From the NCBI GenBank assembly GCA_019914995.1, contig CM034129.1:4849725-4913724 (forward strand): a stretch of 64,000 nucleotides of DNA. The letters run 5' to 3'. The notes beneath the pieces were generated by a model, which made no database searches, had not been told where the DNA came from, and worked only from the letters and a program-made list of their open reading frames with translations. The translations under genes were made by a program, and so were the position numbers. Below, in pieces: positions 13,326 through 25,577 of the stretch (positions are counted from its first letter, which is position 1; the number at the start of each line of letters is the position of its first letter). Origin of the DNA: Acanthochlamys bracteata. Its lineage: Eukaryota; Streptophyta; Magnoliopsida; Pandanales; Velloziaceae.

Positions 13326-14630
13326 TCAGGTGAAGTGTTTTGTACCTTTTGCCCCAAACTGCAAGTGTATCGTCTCATCGGCTCTGCTCAGTAACAATCC
13401 TGTCGTCCACTTCTCCCACTTGTTATACGCCGTGATCCAAACATGCTTCTTGCTATATGCCTCCTGTATTTGAGGAAAGTCATCGTCAGATACAAGTGAA
13501 ACCGCCGGAGGGCGTGCCAATAAGACGGTACCAACTTCATTCCCCATCTTTGTTTCTTATTCGCTTCAACAGCTCTGCCGGCTAGGCATCAAGCTGCACG
13601 CTGCCGTCTGCCTCTGTCTTTGCTGTTTCTTTAACAACTGTCCAGTAACTGTTTTCTTGGAGATCCCATCAGTGGTCTCCACAGTTTTCAGGTTTGATTT
13701 GAGGAAAGACTTGCTTACGCCGTCGATGTCTCTAGGTCTTCGTATTTGCTTTATCTGATCTTTGCGAGTACAGCTGTGCCTTCCACTTCTAGTGTACTGT
13801 TTAAAGCCAACTGATCAACAGCAAAACAAGATTTTGTAAGAAATGAAAATTTCTAGTGGTTGCAGAATAGGTGTAATTGAAATACTGTTTCCCTTACCCC
13901 AATTTAGCTAGCACTGGTTTTGAATTACCTGTCCAAAACATAATCATAGTTCCCAACTGTAGAAACCAGTCTCACACAAGATTAACATCTTGCCGGACTG
14001 CAGTGATCTGCAAAAGACATGGAAGTTAACAGAGATTGATGATGTTCATTTGCATGAAGAAACAAATTTGAAGAAAGTTTTCTGCATTAAACAATCTACC
14101 ATTGTCCCAGGTATTGAATACACAGAAACATTGCTTATCATGGCAGGTGTACCGTCAGAGATAGCACAGTATCTGTCAATCAAGACGGCGTTCGCCGGGC
14201 AATCGGTGAACTTGTAAAGAATACGGGCAATTTTAACCCACGCTTCTCGACGGACTCCTGAAACGGAGTGTCGTTCAACGGCAGCAATGAAGCAACGATC
14301 TGTTCGTCGAAATTCATGATGGGGTACCCGTGACCCGTATACACCTCGTCGGAGAAGATAGACTTTTTGTATTAAATCCCTACAGATTTCATTCTTTTGC
14401 CTTTCGGAGCAAACAATGACGAATGCTCGACGGCCGGTTAGTACTGATTTTTGAGCTGCTATGGTGGAGCCATGAGATTACAGCAGGTTTCTCAGTTTCG
14501 TCGAGGCCGATATAATGAAATGTTAAGTAGTCCGATAAGCCTAACTAAGAAAAGTTAACTATGTTTTGAACGGCTGAATTCGGCAGCGGAGAGTGCGTCT
14601 AGATGGTGGTTTCCGGCGAGCGTTGGTGGT
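13326..14630 (-). pseudogene. Copper amine oxidase (CuAO) pseudogene
   Basis: Read on the minus strand, blocks of a plant primary amine oxidase appear in order. From 14630 down: HHLDALSAAEF; FHYIGLDETEKPAVISWL; VYTGHGYPIMNFDEQ and SVEKRGLKLPV (about 14220-14335); DCPANAVLIDRYCAISDGTP (about 14140-14190); RLVSTVGNYDYVLD (about 13930-13975), which carries the Asn-Tyr-Asp motif of the topaquinone cofactor Tyr; DIDGVSKSFLKSNLKTV and AKTEADGSVQLDA; then GNEVGTVLLARPP...DDFPQIQ...HVWITAYNKWEKW (13326-13547). The blocks lie in different frames, with stops between them. Much of the middle, including the expected catalytic-Asp region, is missing. It is convergent with the WDR5B-like gene. Active CuAOs oxidise polyamines in apoplast or peroxisome. 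This copy is dead. Confidence 0.82.
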
Positions 14631-17243
14631 ACAAGAAATAACAGTTTTGACGAAAGAAGCTAGGGCTTGGTAATACAAGGAATAACAGTTTTTGGCATTA
14701 TTTTTTATTTTAAAAGAATTTTTAAAAATTTAAATAATTTTTATAATATTATTGTTAAAAAACTTGAAAAATAAATAAAATTATGTATTTGACAATTATG
14801 AATATATATTTATTTTAATAAAAAGTTCATTATCTAAACAAAAATAATTTTAAATACTTTCAAACATTCTGTGAAGTGTTGCATTTGTATTTGTATCGGA
14901 TACTATACCGTGACTTGCATTGAAATTGAGGAGTTATTCGAGAGTATTATGAAATAAAATATTTTTGAACTAAAAATTATTTTTTATTTTAGTTAAAATA
15001 TAATATTATTAATGATTAAAAATAATATTATTATTTGATTAATAATAATAAATAATAAATATAATAAGATCACAAATTTTTAATAATTTTAATTTTAAAA
15101 TAAATTTTATAAAATATAATAAATTTATTTAAAAATATAAATAAAATGAAATAAAACGGATAACACCGCGCGCCTGAATCTTAATTGAAAATAAAGATAA
15201 GAATGTTCTACGGAATAACTCAATTTTTTTTTTCTAACTATTACTTGTATCATAAGCTAGTAATAAATAGGAAAAACTGCATTGACCTTGCCGCAAATTT
15301 GGTAATTAGAGATATAAGATGGCTCACCAACTACAATCAGAAAAAGATGGATCACCTAATTCATACGGACACGGTAACACATACTAGTGATTAATTTAAA
15401 ATTATATAATCCATGTAAAAGCATTATTATTTCTCTATAAAAAAAGGCATTATTTGAAAAGAAAATATCAATACGAATAAATTTTTAATTTGAAATAAGC
15501 AGCAATAAAGTTCCAGACAAGCAAATGAAGCCAGGAACACGTGAAGGCCACCGTCACTTCAATGTCATTTTAAAAAAAAAGGTTACCAAATAATAGAGCA
15601 GCAAAAATGGGCCCAAAAAGAATGGGCTGTAAATAAACGCTATTAATGAAAACAAGTTAAAAACAAAGACACAAATAATGAAATCTTTCAATTATGCTTG
15701 GCAACTGCTTAGCATGAATAACAACAAAAAACATATAGTACTAGATTTTTATTATCTTTACAATCTAATACAGTTGTTAACATTCCTAATCATGCCCCAC
15801 TCCGTCTGAGATGTTTTCTTTTCTCACTGTTAGCAAGTACCAGACTATTACCTGCCTATTCAGAAAGTTAAGAAGAACTTCAATAAAATTGGTTCGACAC
15901 ATTTTAATTTTCTTCTGACATCTATGATAATTGGCTACGACATAATTATCATTCGATAAAAATTTTGAAGAGACAAAGAGAGAGGCATGGCAAAGCCCAG
16001 GTCTTAATTAGTGAAATCTTTCTCTTCTCAAACTAATAACCAGCTCATGCGGTGCAGTTTAATTACAAGGACCCCAGATCCAAAAAGAAACAACAAACTT
16101 TCTCACCATTACTCCTCGAGTCCTTGGTTACCTACCAGATACTATTTTTTAAATTAATACAAACATTATCGTAGAGATCATGCTTCTTCTGCCCCTAGGC
16201 GTAGCTAGTATATACATCTTTGTTATTCAGTAATTTAAGAGTTAATTTTTCTTGTGAGATTCTTTTTATCGAGATTCTGAAAGTGAGTTCTTCATCTTGT
16301 TGTTTCTTTTTTTTTGGTTTTTTTCGTTGGTTTGATTTTCTTTGTTGATGATGATGTGTGGAATGAGTTGGCATATGATTTGAGACAATGAAGCAAGTGC
16401 GTCGCTGTGTCCGGCCTGCCCGCTCTGCCTACTTCTTCTTCTGTCTCTGCGCTTTCCCAGACCTTTCATTTCATTTCAGTTACGAGTTCTAACAACTCTC
16501 TCGCACGCACAGACTCGCGTTCTCTGTTTCTTCATTCTTTCACTGCTCGCTTCACTCCCATATTTTCTTCAACTCCGATTTGCTAATAATAATCTTGGCG
16601 AGAGAGAGAAAATCTTAAGAAAGACATTGGTGGTGGTGTGTTTGAGTTGTCCTTTATAGCCCTTTTCCCAGACAACTCAGAAAGCTGTCAGCTTTTGCTT
16701 TGAAGTTGCAAGAGACTAGTAGAGTTGTTGTTGCTCTTCTTGTTTCTGTTTTGGGTTTGCTTTGCTGCAGCTACGCATCAACATCTTTCTTTGTTTTCCT
16801 GCTAGTTTCTTGAAGTAATAATTAATTGGTCACTCGAAGGAAGGCCTTGGGTAGTCTCTCTTTCTCTTCTTCTTCTTCTTCTCTCAACTCGGAATCTAAT
16901 CAACAGGTTGGCTTCTTGTCTAAACAACTCTAAAGATCAGATTTTTTTCCCATTTCTACAAAAAAAGTTTTCTTGATACCAGTTGTGAAGACTGAAGATT
17001 TCCTTTTCTTATTTTGTGAATCTGAGATGTTTTTTTTATGTCTTGGCAGGGAAAGATTTGGAATTTGTTCTATTTCTGCTTTAAAGGCTTTTCGTTTGTT
17101 TCTGTAGTGACTTTGTAGAACACCATTGTGTTAACTTTTTTCTTTTCTTTTCCTGCTTGCAACAGTACAAATTGCTAAAATTCTTGCTTGGATAAAGGTG
17201 TGAGAGAAATCTTGGAAAAAATTTGTTGCTCTGGAAGATTGTA
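14631..17243. other. Intergenic DNA and leader of the DUF868 gene
   Basis: 14690-14880 and 14940-15150 are very AT-rich, MITE-like. 15200-16480 shows no gene. From about 16490 the plus strand resembles a promoter and leader: a CTTTATAG TATA-like site near 16651, CT-rich microsatellite at about 16855-16890, and a possible leader-intron acceptor (TTGCAACAG) near 17165. The reverse frame at 16266-16469 has no family features. Confidence 0.45.
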
Positions 17244-18116
17244 ATGAGGGACTTCCCTTCTTGTTTCGGCGAGAGCGGCGTTCAGATCGCTGACTCATCG
17301 TCGTCATCTAGTGCCGCTGCCAAGAATGCCCAAAATGTTGTGACTTGTCTCTACCGGGCAGAGCTCGCCGGCCGGTCTTGTGTCATCTCTGTCACATGGA
17401 GCAGAAGTCTGATGGGACAAGGGGTGAGTGTCGGCATTGACGATGCGGCGAGTCAATGCCTCTGCAAGGTTGACATTAAACCTTGGCTGTTCTCAAAAAG
17501 AAAAGGATCAAAAAGCATGGAAATTAATGATGGCAAGGTTGATCTCTATTGGGATCTTTCTTCTGCGAAGTTTGGGTCTAGCCCGGAACCCTTCGAATGT
17601 TTCTATGTTGCGGTGGTCTTTGATCATGAGATGGTTCTGTTGATAGGTGATTTGACGAAGGAAGCCTATCAAAAGACTGGAACTAGTCGGGCGCCTTCAA
17701 ATGCTGTGTTTGTTGCTAAGAAGGAGCATATTTTTGGGAAGAAGGTCTACTGTACCAAATCTCAGTTCTGTGGTAATGGGCAGGCTCATGATATTGTGAT
17801 TGAGTGCGATTCTGTAGGGCTGAAGGAACAGTACCTTGAGATCAAGATTGATAAGAAAAGAGTAATGCAGGTTAAGCGACTTGCCTGGAAGTTTAGGGGT
17901 AACCAGACGATCCTGGTTGATGGTCTTCCTGTTGAGGTTTTCTGGGACGTGCATAATTGGCTCTTTGGAGCTCCTGCTGGAAATGCAGTGTTCATGTTCC
18001 AGACTTGCCTGTCTGCGGAGAAATTGATGCCTTGGTCGTGCTCGCAGATTCTCAGAGAAAATCAGTTGAAAGGACTCGGCTTTTCACTGGTCTTGAACGC
18101 ATGGAAGAGTGAATAG
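17244..18116 (+). CDS. DUF868 family protein
   Basis: A single uninterrupted coding exon of 290 aa. The ATG at 17244 gives MRDFPSCFGESGVQIADSSS, the standard start of this plant family. Recognisable family blocks are QNVVTCLYRAELAGRSCVIS, VDIKPWLFSKRKGSKSMEI, VDLYWDLSSAKFGSSPEP, FYVAVVFDHEMVLLIGDL, KKEHIFGKKVYCTKSQF and VEVFWDVHNWLFG. The molecular function of DUF868 is unknown to me. The protein has no evident signal peptide or membrane segment and looks like a compact beta-rich soluble protein. It has a long, CT-rich 5' leader, probably with a leader intron. The length matches the family's usual 290-320 aa. Codon use and composition are ordinary. Confidence 0.92.
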   Translation: MRDFPSCFGESGVQIADSSSSSSAAAKNAQNVVTCLYRAELAGRSCVISVTWSRSLMGQGVSVGIDDAASQCLCKVDIKPWLFSKRKGSKSMEINDGKVDLYWDLSSAKFGSSPEPFECFYVAVVFDHEMVLLIGDLTKEAYQKTGTSRAPSNAVFVAKKEHIFGKKVYCTKSQFCGNGQAHDIVIECDSVGLKEQYLEIKIDKKRVMQVKRLAWKFRGNQTILVDGLPVEVFWDVHNWLFGAPAGNAVFMFQTCLSAEKLMPWSCSQILRENQLKGLGFSLVLNAWKSE

Positions 18117-21100
18117 GTGAGCTGCTTGTGAAATGGTGAGAGGATGTTTTTGCTCCCTCCTCTCAGCATGTGAGTGTTTAAGTCGAATATCATACTGGGT
18201 GGTTTCAACTTCTTTCATTAAAGAGGCTTCGATGTGTTTTCTTTTTGTTTCCTCGTATGTTGGTTCATTTTTAGTATCAAAAGCTGCAAATAGCTTTGTC
18301 AGTAATGTGTTATAGCGGCAACATTATAGGTACTTTGGTCTCCCTTTGTATAGTCTAACTGAAATGAGAGTGTGCTTGGATTATCTTTCTACAAACCTGA
18401 TAATGCTGCAATGAGGGATGCTTATCTCTTCGAAACTAACCTCCAAGATCGCCTTTTGGGGGTGAAAAAGAACCTTGTTTTGTATTGATTCCCAAATGTG
18501 CTCATTTAATTACATAGTTATTACGTTTCTCCTTCTTGATTAAACCTAGCAACTAACTAGAATGCATGCACATAAGTAATCAGTTGCTTCAGCTATTTTT
18601 ACAACTGATCAAAGTTACTTCTGGAATAGCAAAGTATTTTAGAGTACTTGTGATTTCTTGGTTTAATTATTGATTAAATTAGCTAGTCTTGTCTTCCACC
18701 ATTTGATTGTTTGGACATTCTGCTAGCTACGATCTTCTAGCTGAAAGCGACAATGTATATGGAAATAGACTACATGAAATACTGCAGTGATTGCATCTTA
18801 ATTTGCCTAACTGACAACTACTCCTGCAGGCAAGGAATCCTTTGGAATTATGTCACCTAAACAAGGTATCAATTGGTTATTTGTTTCCTGAGCCTTGTTC
18901 CTTGTTTTGGCAATGTTTATTAAAATATATCTCCCCTTTTTTGCAATTTTCTTAATGAGGATGCACGATGAGGTGCGCATTTTGATTTTGCTGATATTGA
19001 CTTCTAAGGCAGCCCGATGTTACACTAAAATAGCATTTGTCTGCCAATTTGGTCGCTTTAAATGTTTGCCGATCATCTTTATATTTTTCATGAGTATTGC
19101 TTATGCAACTGAATACCTTCCTAGTTCCATCATTAATATTATTATAGCATGAAAGTCTTTTCCTGTGAAGAGAGTGAAGCTTGTTCCGTATAGTCACTGA
19201 ACGGTGTTGTTTTACCTTTTTAAGATGTATACAAGTTCCTGGAAATCACAAATTTGAAGAGCTTATCAAGGTACAGGAATCAGTAGAAACATTTGAAGTA
19301 GCAATTGTCCTATAATCGTCTGCATGATTTTTATCAGTTCTTTTACCGCTGCGTGGAGAATGGGCACTGATACCACTAGTACACCGGTTAGGTCCTTTAT
19401 GTTTCATGTGAGATGAGGAGTTATGGTAGATGTAGTAGTCATCCTTGTTTATAGTTAGACATGGTTCCTGCAATTACATAATATAGACATGTCTTGTACT
19501 AAGTAAACAGGGTACAGCTCTCTACCATTAACTTACGATGCTCTGGATGAATCATATTAATCGTGAACATGTTTATTTCACCCAAACTCATTTGTAGAAA
19601 CTGTCAGGTTGATGTCCTGGTTTTTCTGTGTTATCTTAGTTGTAGAAAAATTGAATGTTTCTTTTATCTTGTTGTGACTGATCGCATATTTGTATTTCTA
19701 ATGGTGTGTTATTGTTTGTTGAAAGTGAGTTATTCAAAATATTCAAAAGTTAATACAAATACTGTTGTTGGATGAGGATTTAATTTTTATATTTTCTTAA
19801 GAAAATTTTAAGTTGGAAGTGACTTTTTGTGTTGTTTAAAATTGGAAGGCGAGTAACAAGCGATTTTTAAATGGAAGGAAGTGAGTTACAAAGAGTAAAA
19901 AGAACACCCTTTGTATGTTTTAGAATATAGTGTTGCTCCTCTACCAAGCCGTCGACAACTCTGTTGTCTGCACATTATCTTGAACTTAGGACAAACTGCA
20001 TCATCCTGTGTTTATATCTATTGTTAATTAGATGTTATTCAAAAATAACAGGTAAACCTTTGTGAGTCCATTTGAATTTGAGCCATAAAATTCAAGGCAA
20101 AGTATTGTCCTCAGAGTTCTTCTGTTATTTCAGAAAAAAAAATTTCTGTGTGGTTTTGGCCAATATAGAAAACCTGCGCATCATTTTGTTGAGCAATTCA
20201 ACGTTGGGTTCATCTGTTTGCGCAGAAAATTATTTTTTTGAAAATTGAGTTTGTTGTTGGGAGTGACTTTAGAATAAGCTATTAATATTTGTCTACTGTC
20301 TTTATTAGAGTAATAAAAAAATGTAATTAGTAGTAAGTGAAGTTTATAAACTAAATTTGATAAAATTGAATTCACTAAGAAATATATTAGTAATGAGTAT
20401 GATGAGTTTTGGTAAATTAAAAATTATAAATAATAAATTGAGTTTAAAATTGATAAAAAAATGAATGATATATAAGTGAAACACATCCTAGATGTGTTCA
20501 TTCATGTTGATTTAGTCTATAATGTTCATCATATTAAATGTCGGTAGTGTTTATTACGCAATGATTGCCGGGGTTTGACATAATTTAGTTACATGTAACG
20601 ATTACTTCTCCAGAAGTTTACGCATCAACAACTTATTGAAGTTTATTTTATCCAAAAAATAGTTGTTTTTAAAAAAATATTTTGTCATAATTTTTTATTT
20701 CAGTTTTAGAAATTCAATTTTATAAAAATTTATATTTCAATATTCACGTTGTTATTCATTTCTTTAACTCATTTTTTCAAAATTTAATAATTTTACTAAT
20801 AATTTTTTTATACTATTATACAGGCTATTTTTTTACCCAGTGATTTATTGAAGCACTGTTTGGCAATTGGATTCAACCATTTTTTATTACAATTTTTTAT
20901 ATTATATTTTTTTATAAATTATTTATAATATTTAATAATATTTATTTAAATTTTAGAAAGTATAGAAAATTTTATGTTATTATATATGTTATTGGATATT
21001 TTTATTATTTTTGGATAAAACAATATAACTTATTTTGCAAAAATAACAAAAATATTATAATCTTCACCATTGAATATAAAAATTTTATAAATTAAAAATA

Positions 21101-23130
21101 TTTTGAAAAAAATAGAAAAAAATATATTATGATACTATTAAATCAATTTTATTCCGACTTCTTCATTATGATAATACAAATAGAAAAAATTAAAATATAT
21201 ATTAAAATAAAATCGATTTGATAGTATTTTTTAAAGACTATCTCTAGCATAATTGCTAAAACTTGAATTATGTCTCGCAAAACATTGTATTAAGAAAGAG
21301 TGTACTTGAATTTAGAAAAAAAAAATTCAAACAGAATAGTTAACATTACATATAATTATAACAAAGAATACTAAACTTCAATATGGTTCAAAGAAACTTC
21401 TTTAATTACCAACTACTACACATTCAAGGACTTCAAAATAAATAAAGATATTTTTAAAATGAAGTACTACAATCTTGAAGAAGAAGATAGAAAATTTAAT
21501 CTCATTTTACTTTTGTTTTTGGCATTCATTTAAGAATGGCACGTGTAATCTTCACCAACATCTCTAGAACAAATTATTTTTGCTCACTGACGAAGTTTAG
21601 GCGATCGAGTTACAAGTGTTCTCTGCCGACGCCATTTTATTTTGAGTAAAAATTTTAATTTGATTACGTCGAATATATTCAGCAATTAATTCAATTATTT
21701 AAACTTGATGAAGACAATTGAATCGAGAAGAAGAAGAAATTTGTTTTAGAAACAATATGAAGATTGTTTTTAGATCTGGTTTAGGGGTGCTATTATTTTT
21801 TTTATTTCGAATTTTTATTTTGTTTAATAAAATTTTTAGAATATTTTATAATTTTTTTAAATTTTAAAAAATAAAAAAACGTTAAATCGTGAGATTGTAT
21901 TATAATATTTTTATTATTTTTTAAATAAAAAATAAAGTTTATTTTTAAAAGTATTTTTTATTATAGAAATTTTTTTAAATAAGTATTCTTAAATATTCAC
22001 TTAAAGAAGAAAAGATTTTGTAGGTTGAACAATCATTATTTCACTCAGTTTAAAATGTTTTTTTAAATTTAAAATTTTCTTGTTGTTATAATATATAAAC
22101 TTAGTGAAGAATAAATTAGTAATATGTAAATGATTGTTTACATTTTTTATTGAGTTAGAGTGTCGGTTTCTATGACCTTAGATTATGTACAAATTTTTGT
22201 TCCATGCCTTAAAATTAGTATCGATTTAATGCATAAATATATCCGCTCGATTAAGTAGCTGTAATTCATTCAAACGATCGTTATACGAAAATCAAATTTA
22301 TTATTATTTTCTAAATACAAAAAACTATTAATTGAGATAAGCGCCTATATTTTTTGGTATTGCGTCTGTGAATAACAAGTTCATCTAGTGACATTACCAT
22401 GGCAATGCCTGCTCAACTGAAAAAAATCCATCCTAGTAACATAATGCACCATAGTAAATACGGTACGAAAGAATTCTTTCCTAGGTTTTGAATTTGTTTA
22501 CCACAATTTTTTTAATAAAATTTTACTACCCAATAATCTAAGCTAATTGGGAGGTTTATGATTTTGACAGAGAAAGGAAAAGAATTGACAGATTTCCTTC
22601 CATTCAATGATAATACAAACAAGAAGAAGTATAAGAAAATTTGGGGAGTTTTTGTTTTTCAATAGTGACCGGAGATTTTGAAAAAACAGGGACAGTGACT
22701 TTCTACCTACACACAACAAAAAAAAAAAAAAAAGAAACTTTGCCTTTACCCTCAAAAAAATTTCTTTTTCACTCAAAATTTAACAACATACAATAAAAGA
22801 TTCATATACATTACAGAGAAAGAAAAAGTAAAGAAAAACAAAGATATATTATTTCGTTTCATTCTTTTGTTTTCAATTATTAAGAGAAGTGAAGAGCAAT
22901 AGTCAGTGAGCGAGATAGACTTCACCCTCCTCTTAAGCAAACAGACCGACAGTTGCTTTCGTTCCCTTCAAATCTCTCCTCCCTCCGCTCTCAATTTATT
23001 TCTCTTCAACTCATTGATCAACTCATATATAGAAGAAAGAGTTGTTGTTGTTGTTGTTAAATGGAAAGTTAACACTTTAGTTTGGTTTGTTTTGTTTTGT
23101 TTCCACTCTCTGTTTCTCTTCCCATTCCAT
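18117..23130. other. Large intergenic region with AT-rich repeats
   Basis: Probable 3' UTR of the DUF868 gene to about 18500, then 4.5 kb without a gene. 20640-21240 and 21775-22000 are very AT-rich, MITE-like tracts. A 15-bp A tract is at about 22718-22732. From about 22860 the sequence becomes the leader of the small-peptide gene. The open frame at 18895-19152 is hydrophobic by composition only and has no family features. Confidence 0.5.
21775..21995 (+). mobile_element. AT-rich MITE-like repeat, family A
   Basis: Shares the order of blocks with the copies at 26735 and 31188: a TTTTATTTYG start, a middle ATAAAATTTYTAGAATATT, then a TCGTGAGATT signature followed by ATTATTTTT and AAATAAAGTTTATTTTT. 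Ends are not sharp. Confidence 0.4.
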
Positions 23131-23486
23131 ATGGGCTGGCTTCAGTCCCTCTTCTCTCCTTTCAAGAAGCTCTGGCTTCGCTTGAATTCAACTCATCACA
23201 AGAAGAGTAAGCAAAAGAAATCTTTTCCCTTCTCCTCATTCTCTTTTATTGATGTTTTTAGTGATTGAAATTTGTTTCTGATATATATGCAATTTATGTG
23301 TTCGATTCATTATATAGATTGATGATGCATGTATTATATACAGGTAGAGGGATATACATCCTCTATGAGGATGTGAAGTCATGCCAATATGAAGATATTC
23401 ACATCTTATGGTCTATACTTGTGGAGACACCACACCCTCCTCCGCCTCCCGCTTTACCTCCTCCTCCGCCGAAACGCCGCCGATGA
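23131..23486 (+). CDS. Small conserved plant peptide, MGWLQSL...ILWSILVE type
   Basis: Two exons, 23131-23206 and 23344-23486 (phase 1, AGT serine across a 137-bp intron), give 72 aa. The sequence starts MGWLQSLFSPFKKLWLRL, continues THHKKSRGIYILYEDVKSC and QYEDIHILWSILVE, and ends in a proline-rich, basic tail (polyproline runs, then KRRR). I recognise the MGWLQSL...KKLW start and the RGIYILYEDVKSC...LWSILVE core as a recurring short plant protein of about 60 aa. I know no assigned function. There is no transmembrane segment. The N-terminus could be amphipathic with aromatic and basic residues. The polyproline tail is an unusual extension. Splicing is supported because only the joined frame restores the core. 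Confidence 0.75.
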
Positions 23487-24725
23487 AGATGAAAACTCTC
23501 TGCTTTTCCGACCGGCATTCCTACAAAGATCATCGTCTTCTTCCTCTATCAAAGTCAATTAGTTGTATCAGTTATGCACTTTTTTTGGATGGGGACGTCA
23601 GATGAATGAATATAAATAATAGGCAACAAGGCAAATCATCATATAGGTTTTAGAGTCTTTCGTTGATGAGCTTTGGTTATACACAGGTCTCTTGTATATA
23701 AGAAGGAAAAAAAGAATGAAGTTCATAGGACTACAGTAGGGAAACAAACAGGTTTTTCTTTTTTATTGTTGAGTGATTTTGAATATGAATACAAATTGAA
23801 GCATGAGCAATGGGGATTGCTACATGCGGCAAATGATGATCTTTCACAAAATGGGAGTGCTTCAATTCCTGTGAGTGAGAGACATGGAAGTTTCTTTTTT
23901 TTTAAAATCCTTTTCTTTCCTGTACTTTACAGAAAAGGAGAAATTTCTTTTTTAATGTATAGTTTCCTGTACATAGTAAAAGAAAAACGATATTGTAAGG
24001 AGATGTTAATGATAATAATAAGAAGAAAGAGAAGAAGAATGAGAACCAAATGTGTAAAAGATTTTGGTAAGTTTGAGTTTTTATTTTTTTTTTTGGTTCT
24101 TTTCCTTCTTGCTGATGTATGTAAGTAATTGTGGCCGTTTATCTGTCCATGTCTTTCTAGCCGACTGGTGGCACATCTTTCGTCGTCATGAAAACTTTTC
24201 TTTTAAACAAATATTTTGGAAGCAGACAATCCTACTTCAACTCCTGCGAAAGATGCTGATTTGAATTTCTACCTTGTGATGCAATTCCAAAATCTTTTTC
24301 TGTACCGAGAATGCTGTTGGAAATGAAGCTTGAAAGTGTTTCTAAAGTATGACTTTTTTTAAGTAAAAAATATTTAAAAATTTTTATAAACAAAATTTAT
24401 TTTTATATAAAAAATAATTAAATATATATAATAAAAATTTATAATGTAAATTTTTTCTGTGATGAAAATGCTAGTATAAAGTTTATAGAAACTTTTTTAA
24501 ATAAGATTATTTAAAAAGTGTTTTAAATGAGTTATTTATCATTTTATCTAAAAAAATAAAATTATTTATAACGTAAATTTTGTATATTTTAAATTTTAAA
24601 AATTTTATAAATATTATATAATATTTATTGAGAATGCGAAAGAAAAATTTTAAAACTTACTGCCAGATGTTGCTCAAGTCATCTCGCAACGCAGCAAACA
24701 GCTTGTTTACCTGGCACATTAGGAC
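23487..24725. other. 3' region of small-peptide gene and AT-rich spacer
   Basis: The open frames at 23673-24128 and 24064-24264 look like 3' UTR translated by chance. 24340-24660 is AT-rich, MITE-like. The 8 bp at 24718-24725 are the left target duplication of the next element. Confidence 0.45.
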
Positions 24726-25577
24726 TAGCAGTGACAATATATGACCCGATCCGAAAATTCAATCCGAAATCGATCTATTTAATCAGAATTAGGGTTAAAA
24801 ATTTTAACCCGTATAAATATATGGGTTGGATTAGGATTGAACGAATTTGACCCGGTTATTAAATAGGTCGACTCAGGTTAATCCAAAATTGACCCATCAA
24901 TCCGAAATGTCAGCTTTTGAAGGAATAATTCTTGATTTTTTTTTACCATATAATAAAATATTGGTAATAAAAATAATCGATAATAATTATTTACAAACTA
25001 TTAAATTATATTGTATTTATAATTAATTTTTTATTTTTATACCTTAGTAAAATAGTGTAAGATGAAAATTATAATATTATCGAAAGTATTACTATGTATG
25101 TATTTATGACGAATTTAGATTTCGTATAAAAATTTTTATAAAATTTTGTTAGATAGATATATTTATAAAAAATTTTATCGAAATTATTAATATGTATTTA
25201 TAATCATAAATTTCAGCTGTTATCATATACTTTTAAAAAATAAAAATAATATATTTTTTTATATTGTAAGGACCAATGAAGCGTTAAAAGAATGACATTT
25301 TTGTAGGACATAATTATATCTCACAAGAAAAATATCGCCCACTTTCATTCAATCGATCTTAATATAATTTCACCGTTTTAAAATATAAAATTAATAATTA
25401 ATAATTTTAATTATTAAATGGGTCGATCCGAATTTGATCCGGTTATTAGTAAGTTAGATTAGGGTTGATAATTTTGACCCGTATAAATTCATGGGTTGAA
25501 TTAAAATTGAACGAATTTGACCGATTATTAAATGGATCGATCCAAGATTGACTCACCAATCCATATTACCATCCCTA
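24726..25577. mobile_element. Non-autonomous hAT-type element (852 bp) with 8-bp TSD
   Basis: Left end TAGCAGTGACAATATATGAC and the reverse complement of the right end TAGGGATGGTAATATGGATT are imperfect terminal inverted repeats of the TAGGGRTG type seen in plant hAT elements. They are flanked by ATTAGGAC (24718-24725) and ATTAAGAC (25578-25585), an 8-bp target duplication with one mismatch, as expected for hAT. Inside are two same-orientation copies of a GACCCG/AACCCGTATAAAT/GGGTTGRATT/GAACGAATTTGACC block (24773-24905 and 25416-25570) around an AT-rich core. No transposase frame. Confidence 0.75.

Noticed and set aside
13990..14217. 75-aa forward frame as a gene
   Set aside because: It is the antisense of copper amine oxidase blocks that read correctly on the minus strand.
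18895..19152. 85-aa hydrophobic frame
   Set aside because: T-rich codons give hydrophobic residues by chance. No splice or start context.
24726..25577. LTR retrotransposon reading of the two internal GACCCG blocks
   Set aside because: The two blocks do not reach the ends, there is no primer site, and an 8-bp target duplication with TAGGG-type ends fits hAT better.
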